A stretch of 64,000 bases of DNA from Abelmoschus esculentus. Its lineage: Eukaryota > Streptophyta > Magnoliopsida > Malvales > Malvaceae. The notes beneath the pieces are model-generated. The model had not been told where the DNA came from, searched no databases, and saw nothing but the letters and a program-made list of their open reading frames with translations. The stretch covers positions 10,857,501-10,921,500 of the forward strand of contig JAUCBN010000026.1 of assembly GCA_035048815.1 (NCBI GenBank). Direction: 5' to 3'. The position numbers and the translations under genes are program-made. Positions 11,039 to 22,400 of this stretch are shown here, in pieces (the first letter of the stretch is position 1; the number at the start of each line of letters is the position of its first letter).

Positions 11039-12366
11039 TGATGAGTTCCCAAAAGGCAGTTATTTATTACCCTTCTCATGGCACCTTATGCATCTACTAT
11101 ACTCCAACTTGAGCTAAAATATGGACTCTTGCACAATATTGGATATTCCAATATCACTACTTACAAAGTCGAAATTTATAGAGAATGTAGATATTATTAC
11201 ATATTCTGTACATGTAGGAATATTCAGGGCCAAAGCAGCGGTGAAGCAGTGTTGAGGCCAAGGTAGGGACAAGGCCACGGCAGCATCCAGAGTGACAACA
11301 TCAACATTGTAGGCGAATGAAAGACAAAAATATAGAGAACATTCTAAGAGATGCAGCGCACTAATTGGACCAGGCTAGCACACTGAAAGTCCAAGTTAAA
11401 GACCAAACGGGAAAATCTTTCTAGAAGGATGGAAACTTGGAAACATCAGATCTCATGTAGAAGACTTTCTCCCTACTCCAAGTTAGAGTCTATTTAGGAA
11501 AGGTTTGCCCTAGGTTAAGACTATATAGCCTAGCCGGACACATTATTAGGAGAGTTGATTTTAGAGAAACCTTTCCCCTAAGATTTATACTTATCGATAT
11601 TATGTTCTAAATCTCTTAGGGATAGGTGAAGGTTGTAGATATTAGTGAGAGAAGATTGTTTCTTGTTTTTTTGTTCTAATGCAATAATAATATCGAAGTT
11701 TGCTTATCCTATTGTCATTCCTTGTTCTTGCATTCAAGCTCGAGAGAAAAGTTTATAAGTAATCTATTTATCTAGCACCGAGAGAGTTAGATTCATGAAA
11801 GGGATAAATACGGTGTTGACGATACTAACTCGGCCTAGAGATAAGTTAAGAGTTTCAGAAGCTAAAAGAAATGTTGGATTGGTTGGTAATTATCGTTGAT
11901 TCACGTCGAGAGGTATCGTCAAAGACCAGTCATCAACAACGTTGACTTAGAGATAAGCGGAGTCAACTACGGACACTTTGCTGAACTTTGATGCATCTGC
12001 CCAAGAGCAAGAGATTGTCGCGGTAGAGAACACTAACGCTGCCGAGGTTGTATCTGTAGTACTACCGAAGCAGTGTTGTGTAATTGCATTAGACAAGAAG
12101 AAGATCAATCGAATCCATTAATTGACGCAGCTGGATCCTACCCAGTTTCTCTATATCGTTCTCCATCCTTTATTTTATGTTTTGTTATTTAGTTACTTAG
12201 TTAGACAATTCCACTTATCTGTGTTTTTACTTTATTTTTCAGGAGCAAGGGAACAAGGGGAGACATATTAAGTATATCAATCCCTATGGAGACGATACAC
12301 GATATACTTATCACTTTATTACCTGTGAATGTACACTGCACAGTTGCGCTATTATTACACACATCA
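11039..12366 (+). repeat. Athila-type LTR, copy 1 (element truncated)
   Basis: Starts TGATGAG and ends ACACATCA. It is homologous along its length to the two LTRs of the element at 49020-57235. The internal TATA-like ACTATATAG is at ~11520. It is followed by a primer site and ~140 bp of leader, which then breaks off at ~12532 where repeat copy B begins. No partner LTR in the same orientation is present nearby, so this is a truncated element. Confidence 0.85.
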
Positions 12367-12372
12367 AGTTTT

Positions 12373-12390
12373 TGGCGCCGTTGTCGGGGA
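12373..12390 (+). other. tRNA-Asp primer-binding site
   Basis: TGGCGCCGTTGTCGGGGA lies 6 bp inside the LTR end. It matches the complement of plant tRNA-Asp 3' ends, the primer used by Athila-type elements, with one substitution (T for C). Confidence 0.8.
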
Positions 12391-12532
12391 TTTGCAACTA
12401 AATTTTTGTTTTCTTTATTTTCTTGCTCTTTAACCATTCATTATTTAACTTTAATTCTAATTATTTTTTATTATTATTAACTTTGACTTATCTGGTGGAT
12501 GACCAGGGCAAACCCGAGTGGTCCATTGTACG

Positions 12533-13498
12533 ATTGAATTTGTCCTTTTTCTCGGTTCAAGGGATAACTGTTACAATTCGAATCAATCTTTCTACCCAAA
12601 GATTAATTCCACCTCACAAGATAAAATAAAGGAATGAAGGCAAATGAAAGATCTCTCACAAGATAAATTTTGCTCCAATTACAAGTAAACTCTCCCAAAA
12701 CTCAAATATAAAGAATTGAATTAAAATACACAAGTTGGGAGAATGAGAATATGCAATAAGTGCTTGAGAGTTGAATTTGATTACTTGGATGTTGCTTGAG
12801 GTTCAAGAGTCCTTAATGCTGTTGAAAATGCTCCATTTTATACCATCTCATTGATTTCTATCCGTTGTGGTTGTTGGGAATATAAATATAGCTGTTGAGA
12901 CTTCATCTTCCCACCATAAATGCACTATGCAGCAGGCGATATCAAAACACAAAGAACCTATTTCGAAATAGACCAAGAATAGAAAGAGTCGTTTTGCATT
13001 AAACCAAGGGGTATCGAACCATGCTTCGATACCTTTATGAATCTGTGAAGGTTGGTATCGAATCATGCTTTAGAACAGGCTAACCACCAATCAAAAATTA
13101 ACTACCACCAACGGTCAAAACATTTAATGCTAAAATAGCCGTTGGAAATTAAGGGTGGTACCGATACCGGTATCGATACCAGGGGTCAATTTTTAAATGA
13201 TTTTAAAATATTTAAAAAGTGTTCGAAGTGCTTCGATACATACTTCGAAACAGAGGTTGGTAGTGAGCTCGTGGTATCGAACGGTGCTTCGATACCTGTT
13301 CTTGATCTCAAGAACAAGGCTTTGAAAATCCCAGGGGTATCGAATGGTGGTTCGATACTCTCATGCAAAACACTTAGAAATTTTATTTTAAATATCTTTG
13401 TTTGACTTGAAGTTAAAATATTGACTTAAGGACTTAAAAATTATTTCAAATTAGTCCTTGTATTTAATTGTTATATCAAAATCAAATTTAGTTTTACA
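12533..13498. repeat. ~960-bp repeat, copy B
   Basis: Second copy of 8025-8978, in the same orientation. It sits between the truncated Athila leader and an inverted LTR. Its left junction falls inside Athila leader sequence, which at the intact element continues differently after the shared GTCCATTGTACGA. It carries an extra ~12 bp (around CTCCAATTACAAGTAAA) relative to copy A. Confidence 0.8.
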
Positions 13499-14623
13499 CT
13501 TAAACTAAATAAACTAAACTAAATAAGGTGAGATCAAATTTGAGAAAGAGGGTAGGATCCAGTTGTGTTGTATAGTGGATTTGATTGATCTATTTCTGTC
13601 CAATGCAATTGCATTGCACTGCCTCGGCAGTATTACAGATACTGTCTTCAGCAACGACAACGTTCTCTGCCGCGGCAATCACTTGCTCTTAGGTAGATTT
13701 ACCAAAGTTTGGCAAAGTGTCCTTTGATGGCTCCGCTTATCCCTAAGTCGAAACACTATTGATGGTCAGTCCTTGATGATACCTCCCGACGTTAATCAAT
13801 TATAACCAACAACCAATCTCACACTTCTTTTAGCCGCTGAAACTCCAACTATTCTTAGGCCGAGTTAGTATCCTCCAACCAAGTCGAATCCCACACTTAC
13901 TCCTTTTGTGAGTCTAACTCTCCCGAGTCTAGACAAATAGATTACTTACAAACTTCTCTACCGAGCTTGGATGCAAGAACAAAGAATGGCAAAGAGTAAG
14001 CAAACTTTGATATTTTATTGCATTGAAACAAGAAACAAGATACAATCTCCTCTCACTAATACTCAACAACTTTTACCTAAACCCTAAGAAAGTTTAGAAC
14101 ATGATGGGAAGAATTGTTCCTAGGGTAAACTCTCTCAAATTCGGCTCTCCCTAGTCCCTTGTACGGCTATGCCTTATATAGGTTTGGCCTAGGGCAAACC
14201 TTTCCTAATTAGAGTACAACTTGGAGTAGGGAACAAGTTATGTACATAGGGTAAATATTTCCAAGTTTAATCTTCTAGAAGTTTTTTTTTTCGCGTGACC
14301 TTGTCCTTGGGCTTTTGATGTGTTGTTCAGCTCCGATCCTTGGGCTTTGTGTTCAACAACGTTCTCCATGTTTTTCTCCTTAGTTTGTCTGTCATATTGC
14401 TTTTTATCCTCTGCTATCTCAGCATCAGGTCCTGCCTCGGCCATACTTGTTCCTGCACAAATATGAAAATGCAGTGAAGTATGCATTTTCTACAAATATT
14501 ATCTTTAATGACATATTCTCTAAATATATCACATTAAGTACATGCATTGGTTCAAGTAGGTGTAGATTTGAGATAAGTGCCCATAAAAAGTGTAAAAAGT
14601 GATAATGAGTTGAACGCTTATCA
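13499..14623 (-). repeat. Inverted, diverged Athila-like LTR
   Basis: On the minus strand this begins TGATAAGCGTTCAACTC at 14623 and contains AACTGGATCCTACCC, corresponding to the CAGTTGGATCCTACCC stretch of the 49020 and 55919 LTRs. It also shares the GCCGAGTTAGTATC-type and TAGACTCTAATT-type regions in reverse. Its first ~300 bp differ from the other copies, so it is a related subfamily. The 3' end is cut by repeat B. The 82-aa minus frame inside is a by-product. Confidence 0.6.
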
Positions 14624-14666
14624 AAATTTAACGTTAAAAATTTCTTAGTCCCTATAAATCGACCCT

Positions 14667-14720
14667 ACTTTCCCTATACTATATTTTTATTTAACTTTCC
14701 CTATACTATATTTTTATTTA
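14667..14720. repeat. 27-bp tandem duplication
   Basis: ACTTTCCCTATACTATATTT and the rest of a 27-bp unit occur twice in direct succession. 14721-15259 is otherwise AT-rich non-coding sequence. Confidence 0.85.
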
Positions 14721-15259
14721 ATTTAACAAATATAAATTATTTATTTAACGATTCAACGCTCGTCAAAACCTAACGACCAGCTAACTTCTTCTAGTTATAA
14801 GAGCTGGCTATTTTACATTTAATATTCTTCAACGACTGTCACTTTAAATAAGATGTGCAGTTGAAAAAACACAATATAAATTATACGAAGGTGGACTGTT
14901 ATAGTCGTATTATTTTTTCACTGACGTTTCCTTCTAAGAAAGAAAGATTCTACTTATGCAAGACAAGATTTAAATAGCGCGTTATACAGTAGAAAAAATA
15001 TTATTGTAAATTATTATCGTTTATAATATTTAAAATAATATTTATTACATTTATAATTTTAGTAAAATATTAAAATTGAAAATATTCTGATTATAAAAAT
15101 AATGGATCACAATGATTCAAATGTATTCAGTATATTAAAATAAATTAGCAGAAGCTAGAAAATGAATGGGACAAAATTATTTAAGAGTTTAATATTAAAT
15201 TATCTTTAATTAAAAAAGTACTAAATTGAAATAATATGTAACTAATAAAAATTAATATT

Positions 15260-15610
15260 TTTTAATTTGAAAAATGATTTTAAAATGTAAATAAAAAAAG
15301 TAAATATATTATTATATAAAATATTTTAGTTGTCATATCTTTTTTTTAAATGCTATTAACAGATCAATAATTAATTTAGAATAAAATAAATTTTAATGAT
15401 AATATTAAAATAATTAAAATTTTGATTACTAAATTAAATAATTTATCAAAGTTAAGTTATTATAAAAAATAATATAAAATTATTTTTGATTTTTTTTTTC
15501 TAAAAAGTAATAATAACACCTTTAGTCCCTATAATTTTAAAAATAATTAATGATATATAATAGTGTATATGAGTAGTGGTACATAGCAATACTGTATACA
15601 TTACATTTAT
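15260..15610. repeat. AT-rich dispersed repeat, inverted relative to 4340-4700
   Basis: Counterpart of 4340-4700 on the opposite strand; landmarks include GAGTAGTGGTACATAG near 15570 and ATTATTATATAAAATATTTT near 15308. 15611-16052 is AT-rich with no gene. Confidence 0.55.
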
Positions 15611-16052
15611 TATAGAATCACCTTTGACATATACATATCAGACAAATTTGAAGGTATAGATTATAATTTGAAAACTTATCTATTAATTATTAAAAATTAA
15701 AATTATTTAAAATTTTATTTTGTAATTCAAGCTTTTTTATAATTAAACTAGATAAAAAAATTCACCACAAACAAAAATAAAATATATTATCTTTTCATGA
15801 AAGACAATTTACGAAAATTTAGGTTAATTTCTTAAACATTTAATATGATCTTATGTGTTTTTTCTAATTCTTTAATAATAATTTACGTGAAAGTTATTTA
15901 ATATATATTTAATATAATAATATTTTTAACGGAAATACTTAAAAGTTTAAATTGAATTAACATTTTATAATATTTTTATTAATAGATATAACTATAAATT
16001 TTAAAAATAAAATATAAAAGAAAAAAAGTATTTTGTTTTTAGGAATGAAATA

Positions 16053-16195
16053 TTACACGTTTCAGCCATATGTCAAACTTGTAATGCCGGCGAAATTTTA
16101 GTGTTTAATGATAGAGAAGTAATTCGAGACGAGATAAGATGAAAGATAAGGTGACGACACGAAGCCGGTGGCTGTTGCGGTCGAGGCTTGCTGAC
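16053..16195 (-). repeat. Duplicate of distal LEA upstream region, copy 2
   Basis: Aligns with 3712-3855 from TTACACGTTTC through CGACACGAAGCCGG, with a few substitutions and small indels. In the expected orientation a LEA gene would lie to the left, but 15300-16040 shows no LEA_1 coding sequence and no ABRE-TATA cluster. This looks like a relic of a duplicated LEA locus whose gene and proximal promoter were lost. 16196-17066 is AT-rich and non-coding. Confidence 0.7.
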
Positions 16196-17066
16196 CACAT
16201 CAACTCAGACCTTTGCAATTACGTTTGGTTGTAGTAAAAAAAACTATATTTTTCATATTTATTTTTATATTATATATTTTTAAATATTATTTAATATTAT
16301 ATTTAATTTTTATTTTAATATTTTATTGTTAAAAGACTAAAATTATTTTGATAATGATATAAAAAATCATATATATTAATATATTATTTTATTTTTTAAC
16401 TAATATATCACGTTAATTAAAATTATAAAATAAATAAAATATTAATTAAGAAATATAAAATGACATAATAACTTATCACGTGTAATTTTTTTATCATTAT
16501 CATTTTACATGTGATTTTCTCTCTCCTTATCAAAAAGTACATTATTAGTTTAGTATCAAAATAAAAACAAAATATAACATTAAAGATAATTCTATTAAAA
16601 AAAATAGTTGAGATACTAAAATAGTATCATGAGAATAATTGGGTACTACTTAAAAATTTTCTCTAAAAAAATCTTCATTAAATTCAAATCTAAACAACTT
16701 TTTTTAATATATTATTAATAAATTTAAAAATATAAACAAATACTATGATCTTATACTCAACTAAAAACTTACTTTTTTATATTTTATATATTTTTATATG
16801 AATAAATATTATATATATCGTAACATCCAAAATTTTTACCTTAATTTAAAATTTTAAATTTATGAAATCTCTAATTTAAAAACCTTAGATGTTAGAAATT
16901 TAAGGAATCCTAATTTTGATTAAGGGATTAAATTGAAGTATGCGATCTAATTGAATTCTTTTGGAATGTGGGTGGTCATATTGAAAAATGAAATTGTTAT
17001 GGGCACATCCCTTGTAATTTACCCAAAATTTTGTGTTTTAAACCCTATTATTTGAGAGATTATTAA

Positions 17067-17250
17067 GTGAACCCTGTTTACCACGTCATCCATGGTCCAA
17101 GCAATCCGGACCGTTGATCTTTAAATAACAACCTAATAACTATCACCCACTAAGTACATGTAGGAAAGAGGTGATGATTCACTTGAGAAAAATTAAGATC
17201 AACGATCCTGATTGCTTAAAACCATAGATGACATGATAAACAAGATTCAC
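17067..17250. repeat. Fold-back element with ~58-bp inverted arms
   Basis: Arm 17067-17123 (starting GTGAACCCTGTTTACC) pairs with 17193-17250 (ending AACAAGATTCAC) with few mismatches; the loop is ~68 bp. The arms share the GTCATC(C/T)ATGG and CCGTTGATCTT cores. No gene; the 123-aa and 83-aa frames crossing the right arm are not supported. Confidence 0.75.
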
Positions 17251-17706
17251 CAAATAATTTTTCCTATTATTTACATCCCGCCTACAGTTCTTCCCTGCTT
17301 GGGATATCATGCAACCGCTCTCCTTTTTATTCTTTTTACTTATACTCTCCTTTTCCCTATAAAAATTCTTTTTTGTGTATGCGATCAAGGTTCGGCCATC
17401 TCCTTCGCCATTAATCATTTTTTCTATTTCGTGTTTGACCGTAAAATATTTAGGATAAGCTAAGTGATTATTTTTTTTTTGGTCTCGTTGTGTTGTATCT
17501 TTCGCGTTATTAATATAGTCATCTTTATGTGCATCCTTCCCTATTCGCATAGTTTTGTTTCAAATTGAATTATTAGGAAAAAAGATAAAATCTGATTTTT
17601 TAGAGCAAATATATTTTATTTAGATTTAAAATTTTAAAGTAGTACAATTCTGTGAATTTAAAAATATTCAATTTAAAATACTAATTAAAATGTTCTTATG
17701 TTTTAG

Positions 17707-17938
17707 ATGATTTTGATATTGAAAACGATATCGTACTGTTGTTTCCACCGCCTGCTCAGAACGCTTTAGAAAATTCTTTTGGAAAAACTCGTAGGTTCTG
17801 TCAGATTTATATTTGTTAAAATAATTTAGAATTGTGATTTTAATTTTAAAAATATTTGTAGGATCTAACCTTATTAATGCTAGAGATAACTCAGATCGAA
17901 GAAAACGTCACCATCCACGTTATAACTGTGATTATTAA
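17707..17938 (+). pseudogene. Two exon-like blocks of an unrecognised gene end
   Basis: After an acceptor-like TTATGTTTTAG, a block (17707-17790) reads DFDIENDIVLLFPPPAQNAL in one frame. A 71-bp interval with GTAGGT donor and TTTGTAG acceptor (17791-17861) follows, and splicing keeps the frame open through a basic segment (RSNLINARDNSDRRKRHHPR) to a TAA at 17936-17938. The encoded tail is first acidic, then very basic. I do not recognise the family and could not find upstream exons, so it may be a gene relic or chance. Confidence 0.3.
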
Positions 17939-18091
17939 TGGTGTGTTCTATTATTGGTGTTATATGTGTTTTTCTAAAAAATATTTTTCCTTGACATGCT
18001 TAAAATTTTGTGTTCTGTGAAACATTCGTGATTTGATAGCATGTCTGATTTTTGTATTGTGATTCTGATTGTGCTCTTGGATTAACATGCA

Positions 18092-18599
18092 TAGGTGTGT
18101 AAACGAACCAAGTCGAGCTCAAGTAGTATTAACCTCTTCTCGTTAAGAATTCGAGTAGAGTTCGAACTTTATTCGAGCCTAATCAAGTCAAGTGTTAACC
18201 TACCTTTGACCGTGTTAGACTTAAATAACTTTTATTTGTCACGTCTCATTTAAAGATAATGAAGAAACAACTTTGATACACAAGTTATGTAAACTCAATC
18301 GTGTTAATTTTAAGGTTTAAGACTCATGTGTAAGATTTAGATTTTAGGGTTTAAGTTTAGAAATTTAGATTTTAAAGTATAAAAATTAAAAAATAATATA
18401 TTTATATTTTCGAGTAGCTCGTGAGTTTTTCGAGTAGAGCATTATGTATCTCAGCTCATCTCTTCAAGAACTTGAGCCGTGTCCAATTGAGTCGAATTTT
18501 GGCCAAACTTTGACTGAGTTGAGTTCGAGTAGCTTTGACCGAGTCGAGCTCAAGTAACTCGCGATCTGTCTCGTCTCATTTACAGCCTAAAGCATACAT
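18092..18599. mobile_element. TCGA-rich MITE, hAT-like
   Basis: Ends are inverted: left TAGGTGTGTAAACGA, right (reverse complement) TAGGCTGTAAATGAG. The subterminal regions are dense in TCGAGCTC-type motifs in both orientations, as in 21331-21881. Flanking octamers AACATGCA and AAGCATAC are only partly alike. No coding sequence. 18600-18980 is AT-rich. Confidence 0.5.
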
Positions 18600-18914
18600 A
18601 CATGTCATCCTAATTTGAAAATTTTATGAAAATTTTCAAAATTTAAGATCTTGCACATGAATTTAAAACAGAACATGTCACATAATTTGATGAAATCCTA
18701 AACAAATATGCTACATGAATTTAAAACATGCATTAAAATAAATTAAATAAATAACAACTAATTAAAAGAAAAAGTCCCAATGAAATTTTCATTTCAAAGT
18801 AAAACCCTAAATACACATAAAAAGGTGACTAAATTTATAAGATTTTTAGTTTGATAGTCAAAATATAACATGTCAAATAATTTGATGAGTAATTATGAAC
18901 TTTACCTAGATATC

Positions 18915-19560
18915 TGTTACTGCAATTAACCGCTTTCTCATTCTCTTTTACGTTCAGATCTTCACTGTCACTCCCACACTCGGGTGATTCTAGAAAAAAC
19001 CGATCTTAAAAAAAGCCTAAAAAACGTCCGTACCATTTTTCTTACAAAAGTTGTAAGAAATTCGGTACACACTTTTCGGTATATACCGAAATTCTTATAA
19101 TTTTTGTAAGAAAAACGGTATATACCAAATTTCTTACAAAAACTGTAAGAATTTCGATTATAAAACCAATTTTCTTACAAAAAATATAAAGATTTCGGTA
19201 TATACCGTTTTTCTTACAAAAGTTGTAAGAATTTCGGTATATACTAAAAAGTGTGTACCGAATTTCTTACAACTTTTATAAGAAAAACGGTATAACTTTT
19301 TTTAAGCTTTTTTTAAGGGCAGCTTTTTCTAGACTCACCCCTTACACTAATCTTCCTCTCTACAGAATTTTCCCCAGAGACCACGCTTGTTAGCATCATG
19401 CTCCTTTTCCACAAGGTCTGACAAATATTCAGTGCCAATGATATGGCATGACTGTTCAGGCGAAGTTTCCTCCATATGTTGGTATCAAGATCCACCACGT
19501 GGTTGCCTAATGCTTCTCCCCGTGACCATGAGCAGTTCTATTGCTTGGTGAGGGTGGGCC
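18915..19560 (-). pseudogene. Possible host exon relic split by the palindromic MITE
   Basis: The DNA on both sides of the 361-bp MITE is less AT-rich than its surroundings. Read on the minus strand, 19560-19375 gives a mostly open frame with one internal TGA and the segment TEYLSDLVEKEHDANKRGLW. Left of the MITE a frame (SDSEDLNVKENEKAVN) runs to a GGTAAAG donor-like site at ~18908. I do not recognise the protein. It may be a decayed exon into which the MITE inserted; support is weak. 19561-19823 shows nothing further. Confidence 0.25.
18981..19341. mobile_element. 361-bp near-palindromic MITE
   Basis: The entire segment folds on itself. The left end GGTGATTCTAGAAAAA pairs with the right end TTTTTCTAGACTCACC, and the arms continue inward for ~170 bp as alternating TTTCTTACAA(A)AGTTGTAAGAAA and CGGTATATACCG palindromes to a centre near 19160. 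Flanking nonamers TCCCACACT and CCTTACACT agree at 6 of 9 positions, which would suit a MULE-type duplication. No coding capacity. Confidence 0.75.
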
Positions 19561-19823
19561 TGAAATTTAAATTTAATTGGTTAAATATTTATTTTATATA
19601 TTAGTGTCTACCTTGAATATAATTGATGCTTATCCTGGATTAATTGGTATCGTTATTTTTACCCAATTCAAAATTTAAATCATAAAGTTAGACCAAAACT
19701 AAAGCTTAAAATTTATTTAATTGAGATCCAAATTAACTCTACACCCAAACCCAATAACTATTCTCATTTCTCAACACAAATAACAAAATAAACTAAATAA
19801 CAATTTTTAAGGCAAATTTTGAG

Positions 19824-20168
19824 GAATAAGGTGTTCCACTCAAATTTTTTTAAATATATGATATTACGAGGGAAAATTAGTGAACTACGATAATTTTTAT
19901 TATGCCAAGGAGAGAACATTACTTCCTCTTGCGTTCTTCATTTTAAACTAAATTATTTCAGCTGATAATATAATTACCTATAGAGGTAATTTATTAATAA
20001 ACTGACTTTTTAGATGATGATGTGATTACCTATGGAGGTAATTAATTTAAAATGGAGAACGTCAAGAGAAAGTGACGTTTCCCTTTGACACTGTAGATAT
20101 TACTGTAGTTGACTTTTTTTTTTGTAATATCGTATATTTAAAATTTTTTGAGTGGGATACCTTATTTT
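19824..20168. mobile_element. TIR fold-back element (~345 bp)
   Basis: Left arm from AATAAGGTGTTCCACTC and right arm ending GAGTGGGATACCTTATT are inverted copies for ~130 bp, including the ATATGATATTAC / GTAATATCGTATAT pair and CGTTCTTCATTTTAAA / ATTTAAAATGGAGAACG. The centre holds two ATTACCTAT(A/G)GAGGTAAT palindromes. I could not define a target-site duplication. Confidence 0.65.
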
Positions 20169-21322
20169 TTTATGGAAGTAACTAGTATTTTTGTGTTAAA
20201 AATATGCGATATTAATCTAATTGTGTTCACCTTAAAAAAAAAAAATTAGATCCGTCAGAATAGTCACCATGACCCTCCTATGAGTGTCGCCAACCCAACT
20301 CTAGATGACCATCTTGCTTAGCCCTATACAGGACCCAAAACCACATAATAAGCCCTTGCCGGTGACGACATGCCATCTCTTTGGGTGATGCAAAGTTACA
20401 CCTTTGTAAGTGGTGCTACTTCCATGGCCACCTCCCCTCTCTCTTTCTCTCAATTGACCAAACCCTAAATCACCAACAAAAATTATCTCCGATGCTCGAA
20501 ACTGAAATCTTGTGGCTCTCGACTTCCCCGGGATTGAATTAGGACAAGAGTTAACCCCCATTATTTGGTAACCGTCCCTTGCCAACTTCCTCATTTTTGT
20601 TTTGGTAACGGAAAATCTGGTAACTCCCTATTGTAGGTTATTTATTTATTTTTATTTATTATTTATTTATAGTCTTATCTATTCTCGAATACCCGGACGA
20701 AATTCAGATATTATAGATGTATCTTGTGAAATTGTAAATTCGGATAACTTTAGATTTTAGATAAATTATAATTTCAGATTGTGATGTGATTATTTTCAGA
20801 TTTTTAAATCATGATACATCATTCTATATACATGGGTAAGATTTGTGTATGAAAAAAGTCGTGGTAGGTTTTCGATTTGGATACTCAAAGACCACTCTCG
20901 AATTTTTGTGACAATATAGGTGATGATTCTGAGGAACTCCTCCATTTAAACTGATGACGATATAGTTAGTATTTATGCTTTGCTCGTAACATTATTTATG
21001 CAACCTGATACACATTTTTTTGAGAATTTAAACTTAAAAAAATAATTATGTGAATCATACATTTTTTTTTCTATATTTGATATATTACACCATAGAAACA
21101 CTTAACTTTATGATTCACTCCCCTATAATTTTCTTTACAGATACTATTAATCCTTAGCTTACTCGATACCAATAGAACTTCACATATTTCAGACTATTTT
21201 TATACTTTTAGTATGATCTATTAGTATCAATTTTAGCCGCTAGTTTATTTATTTATATTCAAGATATTGTATATTTGGGACTCAAAACATTTTTGGGATT
21301 TATTTTTAGGTTTTCAATGCAC
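20169..21322. other. No recognisable gene; a GC-richer island at 20260-20600
   Basis: 20260-20600 stands out from its AT-rich surroundings and has a 97-aa minus frame (20594-20301) with no recognised motif; it could be a leader or retroelement fragment. 20640-21322 is AT-rich with no feature I can name. Confidence 0.3.
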
Positions 21323-21330
21323 GCCTAAAC

Positions 21331-21881
21331 TAGGGTCGAATAAAACTCGATTCGACTAAACAAAATCGAATAATTTGATTCGAGACAAAAATATTCGACT
21401 CGTTTTGATTCGACTTGAAATTTTATAGACTTGACTTGACTCGAAAAAATTTTAAATAAAGTTTGAGTTATAAAATGAATTTGAAAAACTCGAATAACTC
21501 GAAATTTTTAGTAATTAAACAATTAATTTTTAAGTTCGAGATAAGTCTATCAATTTTTATGATATATATATATATATACATTGATATATAAAAATATAAA
21601 GAAATATTGTTACATATGAAAATATATACATATCCATATCTTATATGATTAGAGGAAGTCGTTTAAATTAGAATCAAATCACACTATAACATGATAAATA
21701 ATTACAATTAAATATTTATAGGAACTCGAAAATTCGACTCGATTCTACTCGACTCGAATTTCTTAAACTCGACTCGAACTGAAAAATTTCAAATAAAGTT
21801 TGAGTTATAAAATATGACTCGTCAACTCGAATAACTTAAAATTTTTTGACTCGACTCGACTTGATCGAATACTCATCCCTA
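21331..21881. mobile_element. hAT-type MITE, 551 bp, 8-bp TSD GCCTAAAC
   Basis: Inverted ends TAGGGTCGAATA (left) and TAGGGATGAGTA (reverse complement of right) are flanked by a perfect 8-bp duplication GCCTAAAC at 21323-21330 and 21882-21889, the hAT target-site length. Subterminal regions are packed with ACTCGACTCGA and TTCGAGT motifs on both strands. A (TA)n tract lies near 21562-21580. Non-coding. Confidence 0.85.
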
Positions 21882-22171
21882 GCCTAAACTTTTTATTTTC
21901 GTATTGAATTATTCTTTGAAAATTTTAGATTAAGTATTTTAAATATTTCATATTTCTAATAGTTTTGAGAATTGGTTTTATATGTTAATCCCTAAAATCT
22001 GTTCATTTTTTATAAACCGTTATTAGAAGTAAGTGTGTTCATTTTTGGATATTGGATTGGATCTGATTTTTTAGATATTTGGATTTTCGGATTCACATTT
22101 GATTCCTTTTTTTGGATATTCACCTTTTTAGATAATTGGATCAGATTTTTGAATATCCGATTATTCGAAAA

Positions 22172-22400
22172 TGTTGTGAATAAAATAAAAAATAAGAATA
22201 GATGAATAAAGATGAGAGAAAAGAGAAAGATTTTGTATTATATTTTCAAAGTAGAGTTGTATACAAAGTTTTGGCCAAAAGTCTATTTATAGGCATAAGA
22301 TGGAAACCCTAATTCTAATGGGTATTAAACCTAATAATAAAGCCCATTAAACTTTAACTTAACATATGGATATCCACCATGAATAAATATATTCATAACA
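22172..22400 (-). repeat. Copia 3' LTR
   Basis: The 229-bp LTR carries CTATAAATAG on the minus strand (22291-22283), a TATA box, as does its partner. The internal purine tract lies next to it at 22401-22409. Confidence 0.9.

Noticed and set aside
17179..17550. 123-aa minus frame
   Set aside because: Begins and ends in AT-rich DNA and crosses one arm of the fold-back repeat; no motif.
20301..20594. 97-aa minus frame in a GC-richer island
   Set aside because: No recognised family and no flanking exon signals; listed only as an unassigned island.
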